Below, piece after piece: positions 1-11,917 of a stretch of DNA of 64,000 nucleotides. Position numbers and translations under genes: made by a program. The DNA is from Solen grandis (Eukaryota; Mollusca; Bivalvia; Adapedonta; Solenidae). How positions within the stretch are numbered: the stretch's first letter is position 1; each line of letters starts with the position of its first letter. The notes under the pieces are model-generated. The model worked only from the letters and a program-made list of their open reading frames with translations. It had not been told where the DNA came from and searched no databases. Location: positions 42,331,774 through 42,395,773 of the forward strand of contig CM037788.1 of assembly GCA_021229015.1 (NCBI GenBank), in the 5' to 3' direction.

Positions 1-1223
1 CATTTTCAAGTGTGACACCCGAATAAATTATTTTGGTGCTTCGTATGGTTTTTTCGTATGGCACTTGATAAGATGTGGGCGTAACCGATAACTTGCACAT
101 CATCAAATAGCTAAAATGGCTGATAAAATGGCGGATCGAGGTATTACGTAACTTCACGCTGGTCCACGTCTCATCGTAAGAATTCAGAATGATACATAGC
201 ACTGAGCGGGCAAACATCAGGTGCTAGTCTTTTATCTGGCAAGTAGTGAGGAACGACTATAGATGTTCCTTCCCATGAGACAGACAGATGGACGGACGGC
301 TGGACAGACAGATACAGACAGACAACAGACAGACAGACAGAGGCAGAGAGAGATGGGGATGGATGGAGGAGAAAGGGTTAATCGCAAACCACGTACTGAA
401 ACATAAATTATGTCTTTATTTAATATATCTTGTTTCTGAAAGCATTTAAATGAACACAATGGATCATTTGGCTAGTCAGTCATTTCAATATTTTGCTATA
501 TATGGCAGGTGAATGACCTAAATATACCTGTTTTGTTATCAACACATGCTTGGTGTTTTAATAAAGAATGAAACAGGCAATGGCTTATTAGACAGTTAGA
601 AATATCTTTGTTTTAGATGTGCTAGACTCATAGCCTCTTAAAATTATCAGAAAATCAGATACAGTGTTCCATTGTGGATTGATGATCTTTATTTTCTAAA
701 GAATGGAAGCACATCTAGTTGTCTGGCAGAAACATTCTGTGCATTCTGTAGATTCCAATGCAGGAGGGGGTCTCCCTGCTGCTAAAACCACAAACTATAA
801 TTGATTTTTATGTTTTGCCCCTAAAAAGCAAAGAATTTGAAAAAATTTACATTCCCTCACATTCCGGTGATGCCAAAATCAAGAACGACGAGAATGATAA
901 CAGCGACTGAATCCTTGATCATGGCCTTAGCATAATACTGAAAGATAGATTGCTACAAGCAAAAATAATCACAATGAAGCTTCCTCTTTCTAAAATAAAA
1001 GGTAGAATGACTATAAATGGTTATCATTATACAAATGGCAAATCAAATGCTATGTCATGTTAACTTTACATAAAGCAGACTGAGAGCAATACCAGAAGAC
1101 GAGTCTACTGATTATTGCTGAATCTATGGCAGGTTCTCTGAAGAGCTGTTATATAAACCTATAGCTATTCTGCCATAATATGCACTCTAAAAGCAGCATT
1201 TTCGCTGGTTCAAGAGAAGATTT
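1..1223. other. non-coding sequence with a GACA-type simple repeat
   Basis: No gene is visible. A degenerate GACA/GACG simple repeat lies at about 275-345, and the minus-strand frame over 232-459 is only its translation. The rest is AT-rich unique-looking sequence with no terminal repeats that I can pair. Confidence 0.6.
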
Positions 1224-1480
1224 GGGGGCCTCCATGGCCGAGAGGGTAAAGTAGCTGGCTTTGGTACTCATTCAGCCCCTCACCACGTGGGTTTGAATCC
1301 CGGCAGGGTCATTCGGATTTTCATGTCAGGAAACTTTCCAGCTGGCTTGCGGTAGGTCGATGGTTCTACCCGGATGCCTCCTTGCATTCGGGGTCTTCCT
1401 CCACCTGTAATTAGCTGGATGTCGCTATATGACTGAAATACTGTCAAAGCGACGGTAAACTCAAACAGTCAAGTCAAGTC
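1224..1480 (+). mobile_element. tRNA-derived SINE, family A, copy 1
   Basis: The 5' part has the layout of a tRNA-derived RNA polymerase III promoter: an A-box-like TGGCCGAGAGGGTAAAG near 1235 and a B-box-like GGTTTGAATCC at 1290-1300. A body follows that is shared with 1487-1748, 52676-52945 and the reverse copy at 32464-32690; it contains GCTGGCTTGCGGTAGGTCG and CTTCCTCCACCTGTAATTAG. The 3' end reads GACTGAAATACTGTCAAAG and then a short CAAGT-type tail. It encodes no protein and would rely on a LINE for retrotransposition. The family name is not assigned; only the repeat relationship and the boxes are seen. Confidence 0.85.
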
Positions 1481-1486
1481 AAGAAA

Positions 1487-1748
1487 GGGGGCCGCCGTGT
1501 GTGAGCGGTTACAGTCGTGGACTACAAATCTCTCAGCCCCTCACCGCTGTGGGTTCGAATCCCGGTAGGGACTTTGGATTTTTCATGTGAGGAAGCCTTC
1601 CAGCTGGCTTGCGGTAGGTCGGTGGTTCTACCCGGGTACCTCTGTGTACTCAGGGTCTTCCTCCACCTGTAATTAGCTGGACGTTGCTATATGATTGAAA
1701 TACTATCACAGTGACGGTAAACTCCAATACAACAACAACAAGTCAAGA
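1487..1748 (+). mobile_element. tRNA-derived SINE, family A, copy 2 with a different head
   Basis: This is a second SINE of the same orientation directly after copy 1, separated only by a CAAGT-rich tail. Its B box (GGTTCGAATCC, about 1552-1562) and whole 3' body match copy 1. The first 60 bases differ (GTGAGCGGTTACAGTCGTGG instead of the GGCCGAGAGGG head) and match the reverse copy at 32464-32690. The two copies therefore share a body but carry different tRNA-like heads. The tail is CAACAACAACAAG. Confidence 0.85.
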
Positions 1749-2013
1749 AAAGAGTCAAGTCCAAGTTTATATTGTTACCAGTTTGTGCTGTAAAGAAGAT
1801 GAGTATCCACTGTTCAATCACTGACCTAGACACATTGGAACCATCAAACCACAACATATACAAGAGAAACAGGTAAATAGATGACGAGAAATATCTTTTA
1901 AAAAGATGGGATTTAAAGCAGTGATTATATGAGATACAAGCAATTTATTCTGGCACAGACAAGAGTGTTCTTTCTACCAGATATTATTGTAATGAAGCGG
2001 ACCATAGTCATCC

Positions 2014-2420
2014 TTCATTCATACAGAGATGGTGAAACAGAATATAATATGCAGACTATAATCTTCTTTCATTCATACAGAGATGGTGAAACAGAATATA
2101 ATATGCAGACTTTAATCTTCTTTCATTTATACAGAGATGGTGAAACAGAATATAATATGCGGACTATAATCTTCTTTCATTTATACAGAGATGGTGAAAC
2201 AGAATATAATATGCAGACTATAATCTTCTTTCATTCATACAGAGATGGTGAAACAGAATATAATATGCAGACTATAATCTTCTTTCATTTATACAGAGAT
2301 GGTGAAACAGAATATAATATGCGGACTATAATCTTCTTTCATTTATACAGAGATGGTGAAACAGAATATAATATGCGGACTATAATCTTCTTTCATTTAT
2401 ACAGAGATGGTGAAACAGAC
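2014..2420. repeat. minisatellite, 54-bp unit, about 7.5 copies
   Basis: A 54-bp unit beginning CATTCATACAGAGATGGTG repeats about seven and a half times with few substitutions (for example CAG/CGG and TTC/TTT changes). Because 54 is a multiple of three, the plus strand stays open over 1929-2573 and would read as an 18-residue repeat (HSYRDGETEYNMQTIIFF). There is no homology, start context or splice evidence that it is a protein, and I treat the frame as a by-product of the array. Confidence 0.9.
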
Positions 2421-2574
2421 TTTTATATTATTTTCGATTGTGCCTATATCCATATGGCTTGGCATGAAACAAGTCTCAATATTTTTAATATATATTTTTA
2501 TATATTTGATAAAATCACAATTCATCAAAGAAACTGTAATTCAGTTAAGATATACTTCATTCAAAGTTCATGAA

Positions 2575-3376
2575 TCAAAGCATATATTTCAGACTAAAGG
2601 GCCTTTAAGTGCATGATTGTTTTAGTCTGGGCAAAATTCTGATGTGAATCTTGTTTGCTTAATTACAAACAATAATATTTTCCTAGACTCCAATGGCTGT
2701 TACTATTTCCTCAGGTTGTTCAAACTTCAAATACAGGCAATAAAAAGTGGAAGCATAATAGCATGAACATCTCTAGACACAGCCCCTGGGCCTGTCTCAC
2801 TAAACTTGATCATAAAAAAAAAATGTATAAAAATGACTTAATTTCATAAAATTAATGTAAATTTTTTTCAGGGATTTATTTTCTTCACAAAAAATGGTAA
2901 GCATATAATGTGATGAAATGGGTCACATTTCTTCATGTTTTATTGTGCTTTATGACATTAGTAATAATGTTTGTAGAACAACATTCTTAGGACTAAGTTC
3001 AAATTTGCTGGTATGAGGTTCTATGAGACAGACAATGGGACTCCACCATAAGAATGACTCACAGTAAGTGAAGCACAAGGAATGTTGTAACATATTAAGG
3101 TGCGATTATTGGATTATATTTACCTGTATTTACCCATACTTACTTGAGTTTGCATTATATCTGCATGACTATGTCTTTTATTAACTGGCTAATAATGCTC
3201 ATCCATATTTTTATTGCTACCATATATGCACTGGATAAAAAAAGTAACGATACAGACAGACTGTGTTCCTTTCAATTAACCTATGGTAATTGAGAATGTA
3301 TAATGATGAAGCAGATGTCATATATATCAGTCATGAACTAGTCAATAATATGAAAGATGAAAAAAACAAGACCAGC
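2575..3376. other. non-coding AT-rich sequence
   Basis: No open frame, paired repeat or RNA gene is recognised here. Confidence 0.5.
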
Positions 3377-3998
3377 AGAGTAAAACCTCATACAGACCGC
3401 CTCAATATTAGGACCACCTCACTATTCAGACCACTACAGTAAAACCTCATACTGACCACCTCAATCTTAGGACCACCTCACTATTCAGACCACTACAGTA
3501 AAACCTCATACTGACCAGCTCAATATTAGGACCACCTCACTATTCAGACCACTACAGTAAAACCTCATACTGACCACCTCAATATATGGACCACCTCACT
3601 AATCAGACCACTACAGTAAAACCTCATACAGACCACCTCAATATTAGGACCACCTCACTATTCAGACCACTACAGTAAAACCTCATACTGACCACCTCAA
3701 TATTAGGACCACCTCACTAATCAGACCACTACAGTAAAACCTCATACAGACCACCTCAATATTAGGACCACCTCACTATTCAGACCACTACAGTAAAACC
3801 TCATACAGACCACTGCAATATTAGGACCACCTCACTATTCAGACCACTACAGTAAAACCTCATACAGACCACTGCAATATTAGGACCACCTTACTATTCA
3901 GACCACTACAGTAAAACCTCATACAGACCACCTCAATATTAGGACCACCTCACTATCAGACCACTACAGTGAAACCTCATACAGACCACCTCAATATC
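3377..3998. repeat. minisatellite, 59-bp unit, about 10.5 copies
   Basis: Each unit begins CAGTAAAACCTCATACAGAC and goes on with two GACCACCTC-type motifs. The period is 59 bp (starts shift by one base per 60). The last unit reads CAGTGAAACCTCATACAGAC, close to the terminal inverted repeat of the pogo/Tigger-like element at 45191-46075 (CAGTGAAACCTCATTAGTCC). The array may have grown from the end of such a transposon; this is inference. Confidence 0.9.
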
Positions 3999-4792
3999 TC
4001 TGTTATCTATCTTTATAATCAGACTATCCCATAATTCTATCTCATTATTCAAAGCATTCAGCATTATTAATAGTGCCTATGGATATCTTGTAGTCAAAAT
4101 TTGTTGTATTTCAGGCTTCCTAAATGTACTGTCTAATGGTCATGTCAAACATTTTCTTAGGTTGGACAGACAAATTTCTCTCCATTCCCTGTCTGGGGTG
4201 ACCATCAAGTTTTGTCAGAACTGTATTAGGTATTGGACATGAATTTTTTTCAGAGGGACTTTTTTTCTTCAATTTTCCTGTCTACATGACTGACAGATTT
4301 CGTACAATTTCATGAGGACCAGCACATTCCTCAAAGCTAACAGAAGTTGGTCTTAACCTGAACACAAAATTTGTATGTCAGGTCTGAACCAGATAAAGCT
4401 ATCAAAGCTGTATTTATGTTTTATGAACAAATTATCTCTCCATGATATGAATGACATTTCTGAAAGAAAATATGAAAAAAAATATCTTAGAAAGACTTGG
4501 ACTTTGAAGATTCATCTATAAAGACCTGATGTTTACAATTTTCTGGTTAATTAATTAGAAGGCATTTCAATTGCAAAAGGCTTGATCAAAAACTGATGGA
4601 ACTGCGTAGGATTGATTTTGCTTGAAAGAAAATCCACTCCTGAAAATCCCGCAGAGTAAAAATTCATCTTGGAAGAAAATATTCAGTACTAGGAACCACA
4701 TGTATACATTATTTTCAATCGCAAAGTATACAATATAGCTATCCATTGTATAATGATTGCATACTTTTACCCATTGTCAATCTTAAGAGACC
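3999..4792. other. non-coding sequence
   Basis: AT-rich, with no frame, paired repeat or RNA gene that I can support. Confidence 0.5.
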
Positions 4793-4985
4793 ATCTTATG
4801 GTAATCCATCAATCATTAAATTGTGATCATGGTACATCAAGTGATTGTGGGAGTTTTATAGTTATACAAGCCCTTACAGACTTTCAGCATCTAAGTCAAT
4901 GGATGCTTGCATATAAACTGTAGTCTTTTCAAAGTATTTGAAGGACCACAATTATAATCTAATGATGGATGAATTACCCTTATAT
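4793..4985. mobile_element. MITE-like element related to 24742-24938
   Basis: The left end (CTTATGGTAATCCATCAATC) and right end (GATGGATGAATTACCCTTAT) are imperfect inverted repeats. The interior shares ATTAAATTGTGATCATG and TTTGAAGGACCA with the cleaner copy at 24742-24938. There is no coding capacity, so it is a diverged non-autonomous DNA transposon. The superfamily is not determined. Confidence 0.65.
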
Positions 4986-5928
4986 CTACTTTGTATCTTG
5001 ATCATAATTTTGGAGTTTATAAAAATAAAGATTTTTGACTGAAATGGTCAACCAAACTTCTTACCATCTCAATTTCTGTCTCGAGATCTGAATTAGTTTA
5101 CCAACAAATACTTGCAGAACACAGACGCTTCTGCAGTTTAAAAATGATATCATGAACACTCATTTATATTCATACAGTGTAATACCATGAAATCAACACA
5201 CTGGTTGGACACATGCATGAAAAATGCAGTATTTGCATGTCAGACAACATTCAATACCAGGGCTCTCTCATGGAGGCAAATTTGCTGTGCTAGATTCAAT
5301 TTGGGAAGCATTAAAATGTGATCAATTAGTTAGAGCAATGCCTTTCATAATTCTTCAATGATAAACATTTCTCCACACAAATTAACCAAAATTATTACCT
5401 ATTCCCCAATAAAAACTTGCAGTTGTTTCATTTCACAGAAGTAAAACTGAGAAACGCATTGCTTATTACCAGGTCAGAATCAATCAATATACAGTCTAAC
5501 CTGCCTTAAGTAAGCCCTGGTATCAACGGTCTCCCTGCCTTTAGCGGTCAGTTTGAGATCCCCCCCCGCACCCAATGAAAATCACTATATTCTAACACAG
5601 GAACGGGTTTACTTAAGGATTTGACTTTCACTTGTCCCGGTGGCATGTTACTTTGAACATCTACTAGCCCCCAGTGAAAAAAGGTTGCCCGATCTTTAAG
5701 TTAGTTGGTGTTGTTAATGTTTAAAAATAAATATGTGCAATATTAAGGTGGATTTTAGTTAATATGTATCAAACATAATTTGCAAGCATTTTACCCCTGA
5801 TATACTATAGAAAATTAAAAAAAAATGACAGATTTCATTTACATAAATAAACTTGCCCCCCCTGGCCTATCTTCTTTGAAATATCACTTGCCCACAGTGA
5901 TTTTAACCCGGCACGGGCAAGTGGGCTT
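4986..5928. other. non-coding sequence with repeat remnants
   Basis: No gene is seen. At about 5501-5560 the text CAGTCTAACCTGCCTTAAG resembles pogo/Tigger-type transposon ends. The same CTTAAG motif recurs in the 32-bp array that follows, suggesting the remains of one element. Confidence 0.4.
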
Positions 5929-6088
5929 CCACTTAAGAAAACCCCTGAGGAATAAGCTGTCCACTTAAGAAAACCTCTGAGGAATAAGCTGTCCACTTAA
6001 GAAAACCTCTGAGGGATAAGCAGTCCACTTAAGAAAACCCCTGAGGAATAAGCAGTCCATTTAAGAAAACCCCTGAGGAATAAGCAGG
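5929..6088. repeat. minisatellite, 32-bp unit, 5 copies
   Basis: The unit CCACTTAAGAAAACCTCTGA plus GGAATAAGCTGT repeats five times with substitutions at CTC/CCC and CTG/CAG. It follows a region with transposon-end-like text at 5501. No coding role is seen. Confidence 0.85.
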
Positions 6089-6470
6089 AATTAAACGGTG
6101 TGCAATTGATTGCATATTAAAAGTAATGTAAAACATACACATAAATGATGAGCATTATTTTAAAGATCTGCACTAATAGGATAAATTCTACAGTAAACAA
6201 ATCCTTCATAATATTCAAGTCCAACTTAATGACATGACTTGACGAATATTAATTTAATGAACTTTGAATAGTAAACAATATAATGGATTTTTCTTGTGCT
6301 ACATTGTATATACAAACAGAGGAGGCCCTGAACAGAGTATCAGCTGTCAAAACAATTCTATTGGAGATAACAGACTAAGGTGTTTTTGACAGAGGCGTAA
6401 GGCTATATTTAATTGGAAAATTAAATGAGACTTACCTTCAAAGAAGGGAAGCTGAGTTTGATTGATATTT

Positions 6471-6547
6471 TATCAACCACATAATTCCCTTGAGGGAGCC
6501 ACAGATATTTTAGAGTTGGGTCCCTCAATGGAGTTATGTGGTTGATA
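6471..6547. repeat. imperfect hairpin, about 30-bp arms
   Basis: The left arm at 6471-6500 (TATCAACCACATAATTCCCT...) pairs with the right arm at 6518-6547 with a few mismatches and a 17-base loop. It is probably a small fold-back element or MITE remnant. No gene adjoins it. Confidence 0.7.
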
Positions 6548-7204
6548 TGTGCATACATGTAACAGTATCCACATCTATATCTGTATTATTTCAGTTCCAA
6601 GCATCAGTATCCATACCACATGCAGTGTATGTGTAATAATCTTAGCGGACACAGCAAAAAATACCAATGCAGCTGACACTAAATCAGAAAGTAGACACCA
6701 TGAAAATAATAATTAAACCAAATGGTTCAAGCTTATAAAGTGGCAGAAAGGATTGAAGTTTGTAAATATCAGGTGCAAAATTTGCATAAACAGAAAAATG
6801 AAGTGCTAAAAGACCTTGAAAACTCCTATTTAATGAGCAGTAAAATCATCTGTAGATTTTTATAACTGCTTTCATTTTTTGTCATTGATTTTATTGTAAA
6901 ATTGTGAGATTTGACTATAATTTTTTAAAACACAATGTACATTAAAATGCTGCATTAAATTTGTATTATATGAAATAATTTTGGATTTACATTGCCTTTA
7001 TACCCTATTGTTAACTACCATATTATTTATAAGACAATTGAAATTTTATTTTATTTTACTAATGCTAGGATTATAATTGAGAACAGACACAAGCAATTAT
7101 TACATACAGAAAACAAGTGCAACCTTGCACATTTTCCACAGAAAATATAGACCTGAAAACTCTCCTAAACTGAGACAAATTTAGGGACTGTCTTATGTGA
7201 CTCC

Positions 7205-7256
7205 CTGTCTTATGTGACCTTTTTTGCTTACTCCAATGGAAGGTCACATAAGACAG
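7205..7256. repeat. perfect 16-bp-arm hairpin
   Basis: CTGTCTTATGTGACCT at 7205-7220 is the reverse complement of AGGTCACATAAGACAG at 7241-7256. A further direct copy of the left arm (GACTGTCTTATGTGACT) lies just upstream at about 7187. The structure resembles the end of a fold-back transposon. Confidence 0.75.
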
Positions 7257-7259
7257 TTC

Positions 7260-9190
7260 TGACTGTAATGAATACTCAGCACATTTAAATAGACTTTAAA
7301 TGGTGCCCTTATCTAGCTGATTGGTCTAGTAGTTTGGCTACTAAACGAGACTTGTATACACCTGGTTGTCTAGACCAATTTTTCGCACTTGATAATTGCA
7401 GCTGAAGATTAAAAACAAATCGGAACTAAATGGAAAAATGTCTACTTTTAGTTCAACTAAATCAATTGTCTCCCCTTAAGCAAAATGAAAAAGGGTACTT
7501 ATCAACCATGTGAAGTTGCTGAACTGCAAGAAAGTTCTTGTCATGGTACATACAAGCATTCTATTGAGGCATAAAAGGGACATGGTAGACATTTTTATGT
7601 CAGTGTTCACACGCAATAACTGTCGCATGTGCACTCAATATCTACAGAGTAGTTATCGCATTCACCTGTGGTAACAAAGGTTACATTGTGGGAACAGGAT
7701 CTGTGATAGTAAAAATCGTATTTCAGCAACATTTGAATTTTTGAACGTCTGAAATCCCCCTTGACCCCTACCTAAATCTGTTGTGTTTTATTTAAAATGA
7801 TTGTTGTTTAATTCAAAAATATGTATTGCTCCGTATATCACTAAATCCTACATGCATGCCATCCTCAACTGTACAGAAGCTCTCTCAGAAGCCATTTCAT
7901 TAGACACTTTACTGATATGGATATGGAGACATGGAAAGGGCTCAACAATTATCAACATGTCCAATTTTATATGAATACAGAAACTTGAAAACATGCACAA
8001 GTGCCATATTAATCCAGATTAAGATAATGTTTTTCTATACCAAGGTCACCACTAGCAACACAAAGTGTGTAGAAGAAGACATTCTGACCATCAGCACACA
8101 ACCTTGAGAATTGTCCATAGGGACAAATTAGAGAGCAGACATCTATTAACATTCTGAACAAAATAGCTGTGCGTATTTCAGGCAGCACAATTTGCCTCAC
8201 AAGACCAACCCTGCCTCCCCTCAATAGAATGCCACCATATCATTGTTTTAACACCATCTCACACAAAATTAACACCAACTTTATGTCAGTTTTACAACTT
8301 CTCTCAACCAACTATTGTCATAAATAACATTTTGCAGCATTTTCAACCTAAATACCTACATCAATTAAACATAATACATTAATTCCTGCACTATCTTCTT
8401 CTCTTGGCATACAGCATTATTCTCACATTGAATTAACAAGGCACTTATCTCATATGTGAGTACATGGCAAAACCAATTAAAGGCCATGTTGGTACCTAAT
8501 AACAATTAAGGTAGGCATGACACTTAAACAAGAACGAAGGCAATCTTCAAGCTTACAGCATGAACCAAAGATTGCCTGTGGATAGAGGCAAACTAACACC
8601 TGCCTTAGAACAAACAAGGTTTAATTCTGAGGGAGAAACCTTATTTGATAAATCAGAGTCCAAAACTGTTTTGCTGCATCACCCCTCAAGCAAAAGAAGA
8701 CTGAAGAATTCCTCCCATTTTCTCTTCAATCCTTTTCTCAAACTGAATGAACAAGACAATGTGCTAGAAATTTCACACACCTGCACACCTTTCCTGGCAG
8801 CCATTCTTTGAACTAAATTAGCCTCACTTAAATGGTCAAACCAGTTCTGCATGAGAGGTTGCTGATAAAACAATCCTGTTTGGTAAAATACTTGCAGGCT
8901 GATCAAGTACACACAAGCTGCATTGTTGATTTTGGTCAGCTTATCTCTGAGAAAATGATTCTGGTCAATTATGTAAATCAGTTGTCGATGTCCTGTATCT
9001 ACAGTGAAGAGTTTTATGTTATGAAAATGGCACCTACATCTCATACTGTCACGGAGAGAGAGAGACACCCTTCCTTCCTCCTGGGAGACAGTTCTTCTGG
9101 CTGCATCAGACAATAGTGTAAATCATCTGACACTTTATAAACCAGCTGACACTTTTCACAGGCAGACATACTTGTTATTTCACAGACGGA
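7260..9190. other. non-coding sequence
   Basis: Several short frames occur (up to 144 codons, minus strand, 8679-9113), but they overlap one another on both strands and have no recognisable domain, start context or consistent composition. A tRNA-like ATTGGTCTAGTAGTTTGGCT near 7320 has no B box after it. Confidence 0.5.
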
Positions 9191-9194
9191 GACT

Positions 9195-9450
9195 GGAGAC
9201 AGTTGCTGATGAACAAGGAACTTGAAACAGTTGCTGATGAAGAAACACTGGAAACAGTTGCTGATGAAAAAGAACTGGGAACAGTTGCTAATGAACAAAC
9301 AATGGAAACAGTTGCTGATGAAAAAGAACTGGGAACAGTTGCTCTTGAACAAGCACTGGAGATATTGCTGATGAACAAGAATTTTGAACAGCTGCTGGTG
9401 AACAAGCACTGGAAACAGTTGTTGATGAAAAGAACTGGGAAAATTTGGTG
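9195..9450. repeat. degenerate minisatellite, 27-bp unit, about 9 copies
   Basis: The unit is GAAACAGTTGCTGATGAA plus about nine variable bases (AAAGAACTG, CAAGCACTG and similar). A period of 27 keeps frames open on both strands (plus: ETVADEKEL-like repeats; minus: FISNCFQCL-like repeats). I find no reason to call a protein. Confidence 0.85.
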
Positions 9451-9454
9451 ATGA

Positions 9455-11364
9455 AAAATTACTTTGGACTGTTGTTGAAGAATAAAAAAAGGAAACAGAT
9501 GTTGATGTACAAGCTGTATTGCTTGTATTAGAGGTTTGAGAATTTGAAGAAAAAAAACACAAAAAAACTCTTGAACCAAGGATCCTCAAGTTAATCATTT
9601 GGTACCTATCCATTAGCTAATTTGAAACAATTTGTTCTATCTGAGGCACATATATTTACAGACATGCAACAGAATCAAACTGTCTTGTGTGGAAGTACAA
9701 TATAACCAGTACTTCTGCCATGAATTCACATGCTGATTGATACACAGCAGTACCCCAAGAATCTAACCATATGTGTTATGTTGAACATGTCCCCTCCTCT
9801 TCATGCAAGTACCTCTAGCTGGGGCTGAACCTTGTACCTTCAACTTCAAAGCAAAGAAAAACCACAGGGGCACCAGGAAGAGTTTGTTAAAAACTCAAAA
9901 AAAAATGGTTAACTATTTATGTTTTCCTAAGCAGTCAAAGTGACAGAAATACAACTATCTAGAAATACACCTACATCATATTTACAAGTAATTCCCTCCC
10001 AGTGGGACACGCAACAAGCCGATGTCTACAGGAACCAGCAAGTTGGCAAGATGCACTGCCACAACAGACAAAAGCCAAGTTATTAATCAACCGGTGACAT
10101 TCCACACGGCTTGGTATCCAGCTGCCCGGAACCAACCCCACATCATAAATCATAAAGCAAGCACAGCCTTCTAATAGATTTTATATGTTAATATAGAGCT
10201 GCACATGCCATTATGTAATGGGACAGAGGAAGTTAGACTGCCTATTAAATGTTTTCATTAGGGAACATCTGATAATAACAATGCAACCAGTCTTTTTTTT
10301 TTTTTTTGGGTTTTGGTAAGAATTACACTGTTCTGCTTCCCTGTGTACCTTTTTTTCTATTTTTTTTTGTATATAAATGTTTAACTAGGTAATGGTAATA
10401 AAAAAAATATGAAAAATACATTCACTGAGTATTGTGTTTAAAGCCCATTTACATAGCTAGAGAACAAAATATCCTTGCAATAAATAAAACAAAAACTGTC
10501 AGAAATGACCAATTCTGCACATAACCCATTTCGTGAACTTGAAAAAGTGCTCCAACAACTATTATGCTCAACATAACTAGCAGTTTTTCTCAGCATGAAA
10601 CCTTCAAAGTAGAAAAAATAGCCTATTAAGTACATACTACAAATCACATGGTCGCTTCCCATCCAAATTTGCCCTCCTCAAACATCCTGATACCCTTAAT
10701 TAAATCTGAATTGGAAAACAAAATCAGTCTTCTTAATTGATCTTTACATAAAGGTTCTAATGCAAACACAGCTATTGCTCTGTTTAACCATCAATTTAGA
10801 TCAAAGTTTACCCAAACCATGCAATTTCTTAATGTATATAAACAACACAAATGGTATCATTCCAGCACTCTGGAAGTTTGGCAGAGCAGAAAATTCTGCC
10901 GACAATAGCAGGCCCCTGTTGGGATTTATTTGTTTCAGCAGAAATACAAAACCACTGGTTACCCACACAGATCTTTGCCACACATTTCTCTTTCTAGAAA
11001 AATACTCAATATCAGACATTTAGGACTTGTACATACTGGCATTTTCTCTTTTTTTTCTTTTTGAGTAGACACAGGCATGCAGGGTCATAGAATCCTGATC
11101 CAGGTTCACTGGGAACTGACTGATTTTAGAAAGATATGGATACAGTTACAATTTAATATTGGATCATTCTTTCAAACTGTCATTACTGACTGATGTCTGT
11201 GTCTTTGATTTTTGTTGTTGCTGTTGTTGTTTTTTTCAAGAGGACTCAAGTTGCTAAATTGTTGAGAAATTATTACATCAGTTGGAAATTTCATTAACTT
11301 AATTTATGATATGACCATTATGATGATATAATTCCTGGCTTTGGCTTAAACAGGATGATTAACA
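9455..11364. other. non-coding sequence
   Basis: Contains short homopolymers (T run near 10293) and small overlapping frames at 10438-11023 without recognisable domains. No transposon ends were paired. Confidence 0.5.
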
Positions 11365-11632
11365 TAATTAGTAACCACTAAAGGTTGTGGGTTCAACCCC
11401 TGGTCGCAACATAAAATGGTCTTGGTATGGCTCCCTTGCTTGGCACTCAGCATATAAGGTTAGTTCCAGGACTGACTGGCCCAATGTCAGAATAATGTGA
11501 CTGGGTGTGGTATCATGCCACATGCCTACAGCGTGATATTGCAGTGTTGCAGCACTATATCTGTTTCAAGTAGACATTATCTCCAAATGACTGAAATACT
11601 GTCGTTGGGACGTTAAACCCAACAAACAAACA
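11365..11632 (+). mobile_element. tRNA-derived SINE, family B, 5'-truncated
   Basis: It starts inside the tRNA-like part with a B box (GGGTTCAACCCC, about 11389-11400). It then carries the body shared with 21606-21929 (reverse): CTCCCTTGCTTGGCACTCAG, AATGTGACTGGGTGTGGTAT and CAAATGACTGAAATACTGTC. It ends CCCAACAAACAAAC. The A-box half is missing or decayed. The body recalls bivalve SINE families but I do not assign a name. Confidence 0.85.
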
Positions 11633-11705
11633 TAATCTGTTAGGTCATACAAACACAGGAAAGCACACGACTGCATTCTCAATAGCTCCCATTCCCCTTT
11701 TTTTG

Positions 11706-11917
11706 TCATTGGTATAGCTCCCTTGTTTGGCACTTGGTGCTCGACACAATAGGGTAATTCCAGGACTGGTTGGCCCGCTGTCAGGATAATGTGACTGGGT
11801 GTGGTATCATGCCACATGTCTACGGTGTGATACTGCAGTGTGGCAGCACTATATCTTCTTCAAGAAGACATTGTCTCTAAATAACTGAAATTCTGTTGGT
11901 GGGACATCAAACAAACA
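11706..11917 (+). mobile_element. SINE family B, headless copy
   Basis: Body and 3' end only, from TAGCTCCCTTGTTTGGCACT through TAATGTGACTGGGTGTGGTA to a CAAACAAACAATAG tail. It lies 75 bases after another copy in the same orientation. The tRNA-like head is absent. Confidence 0.8.

Noticed and set aside
1929..2573. 214-codon repetitive ORF
   Set aside because: Created by the 54-bp minisatellite; no domain, start context or coding-like divergence (changes are not biased to third positions in any convincing way).
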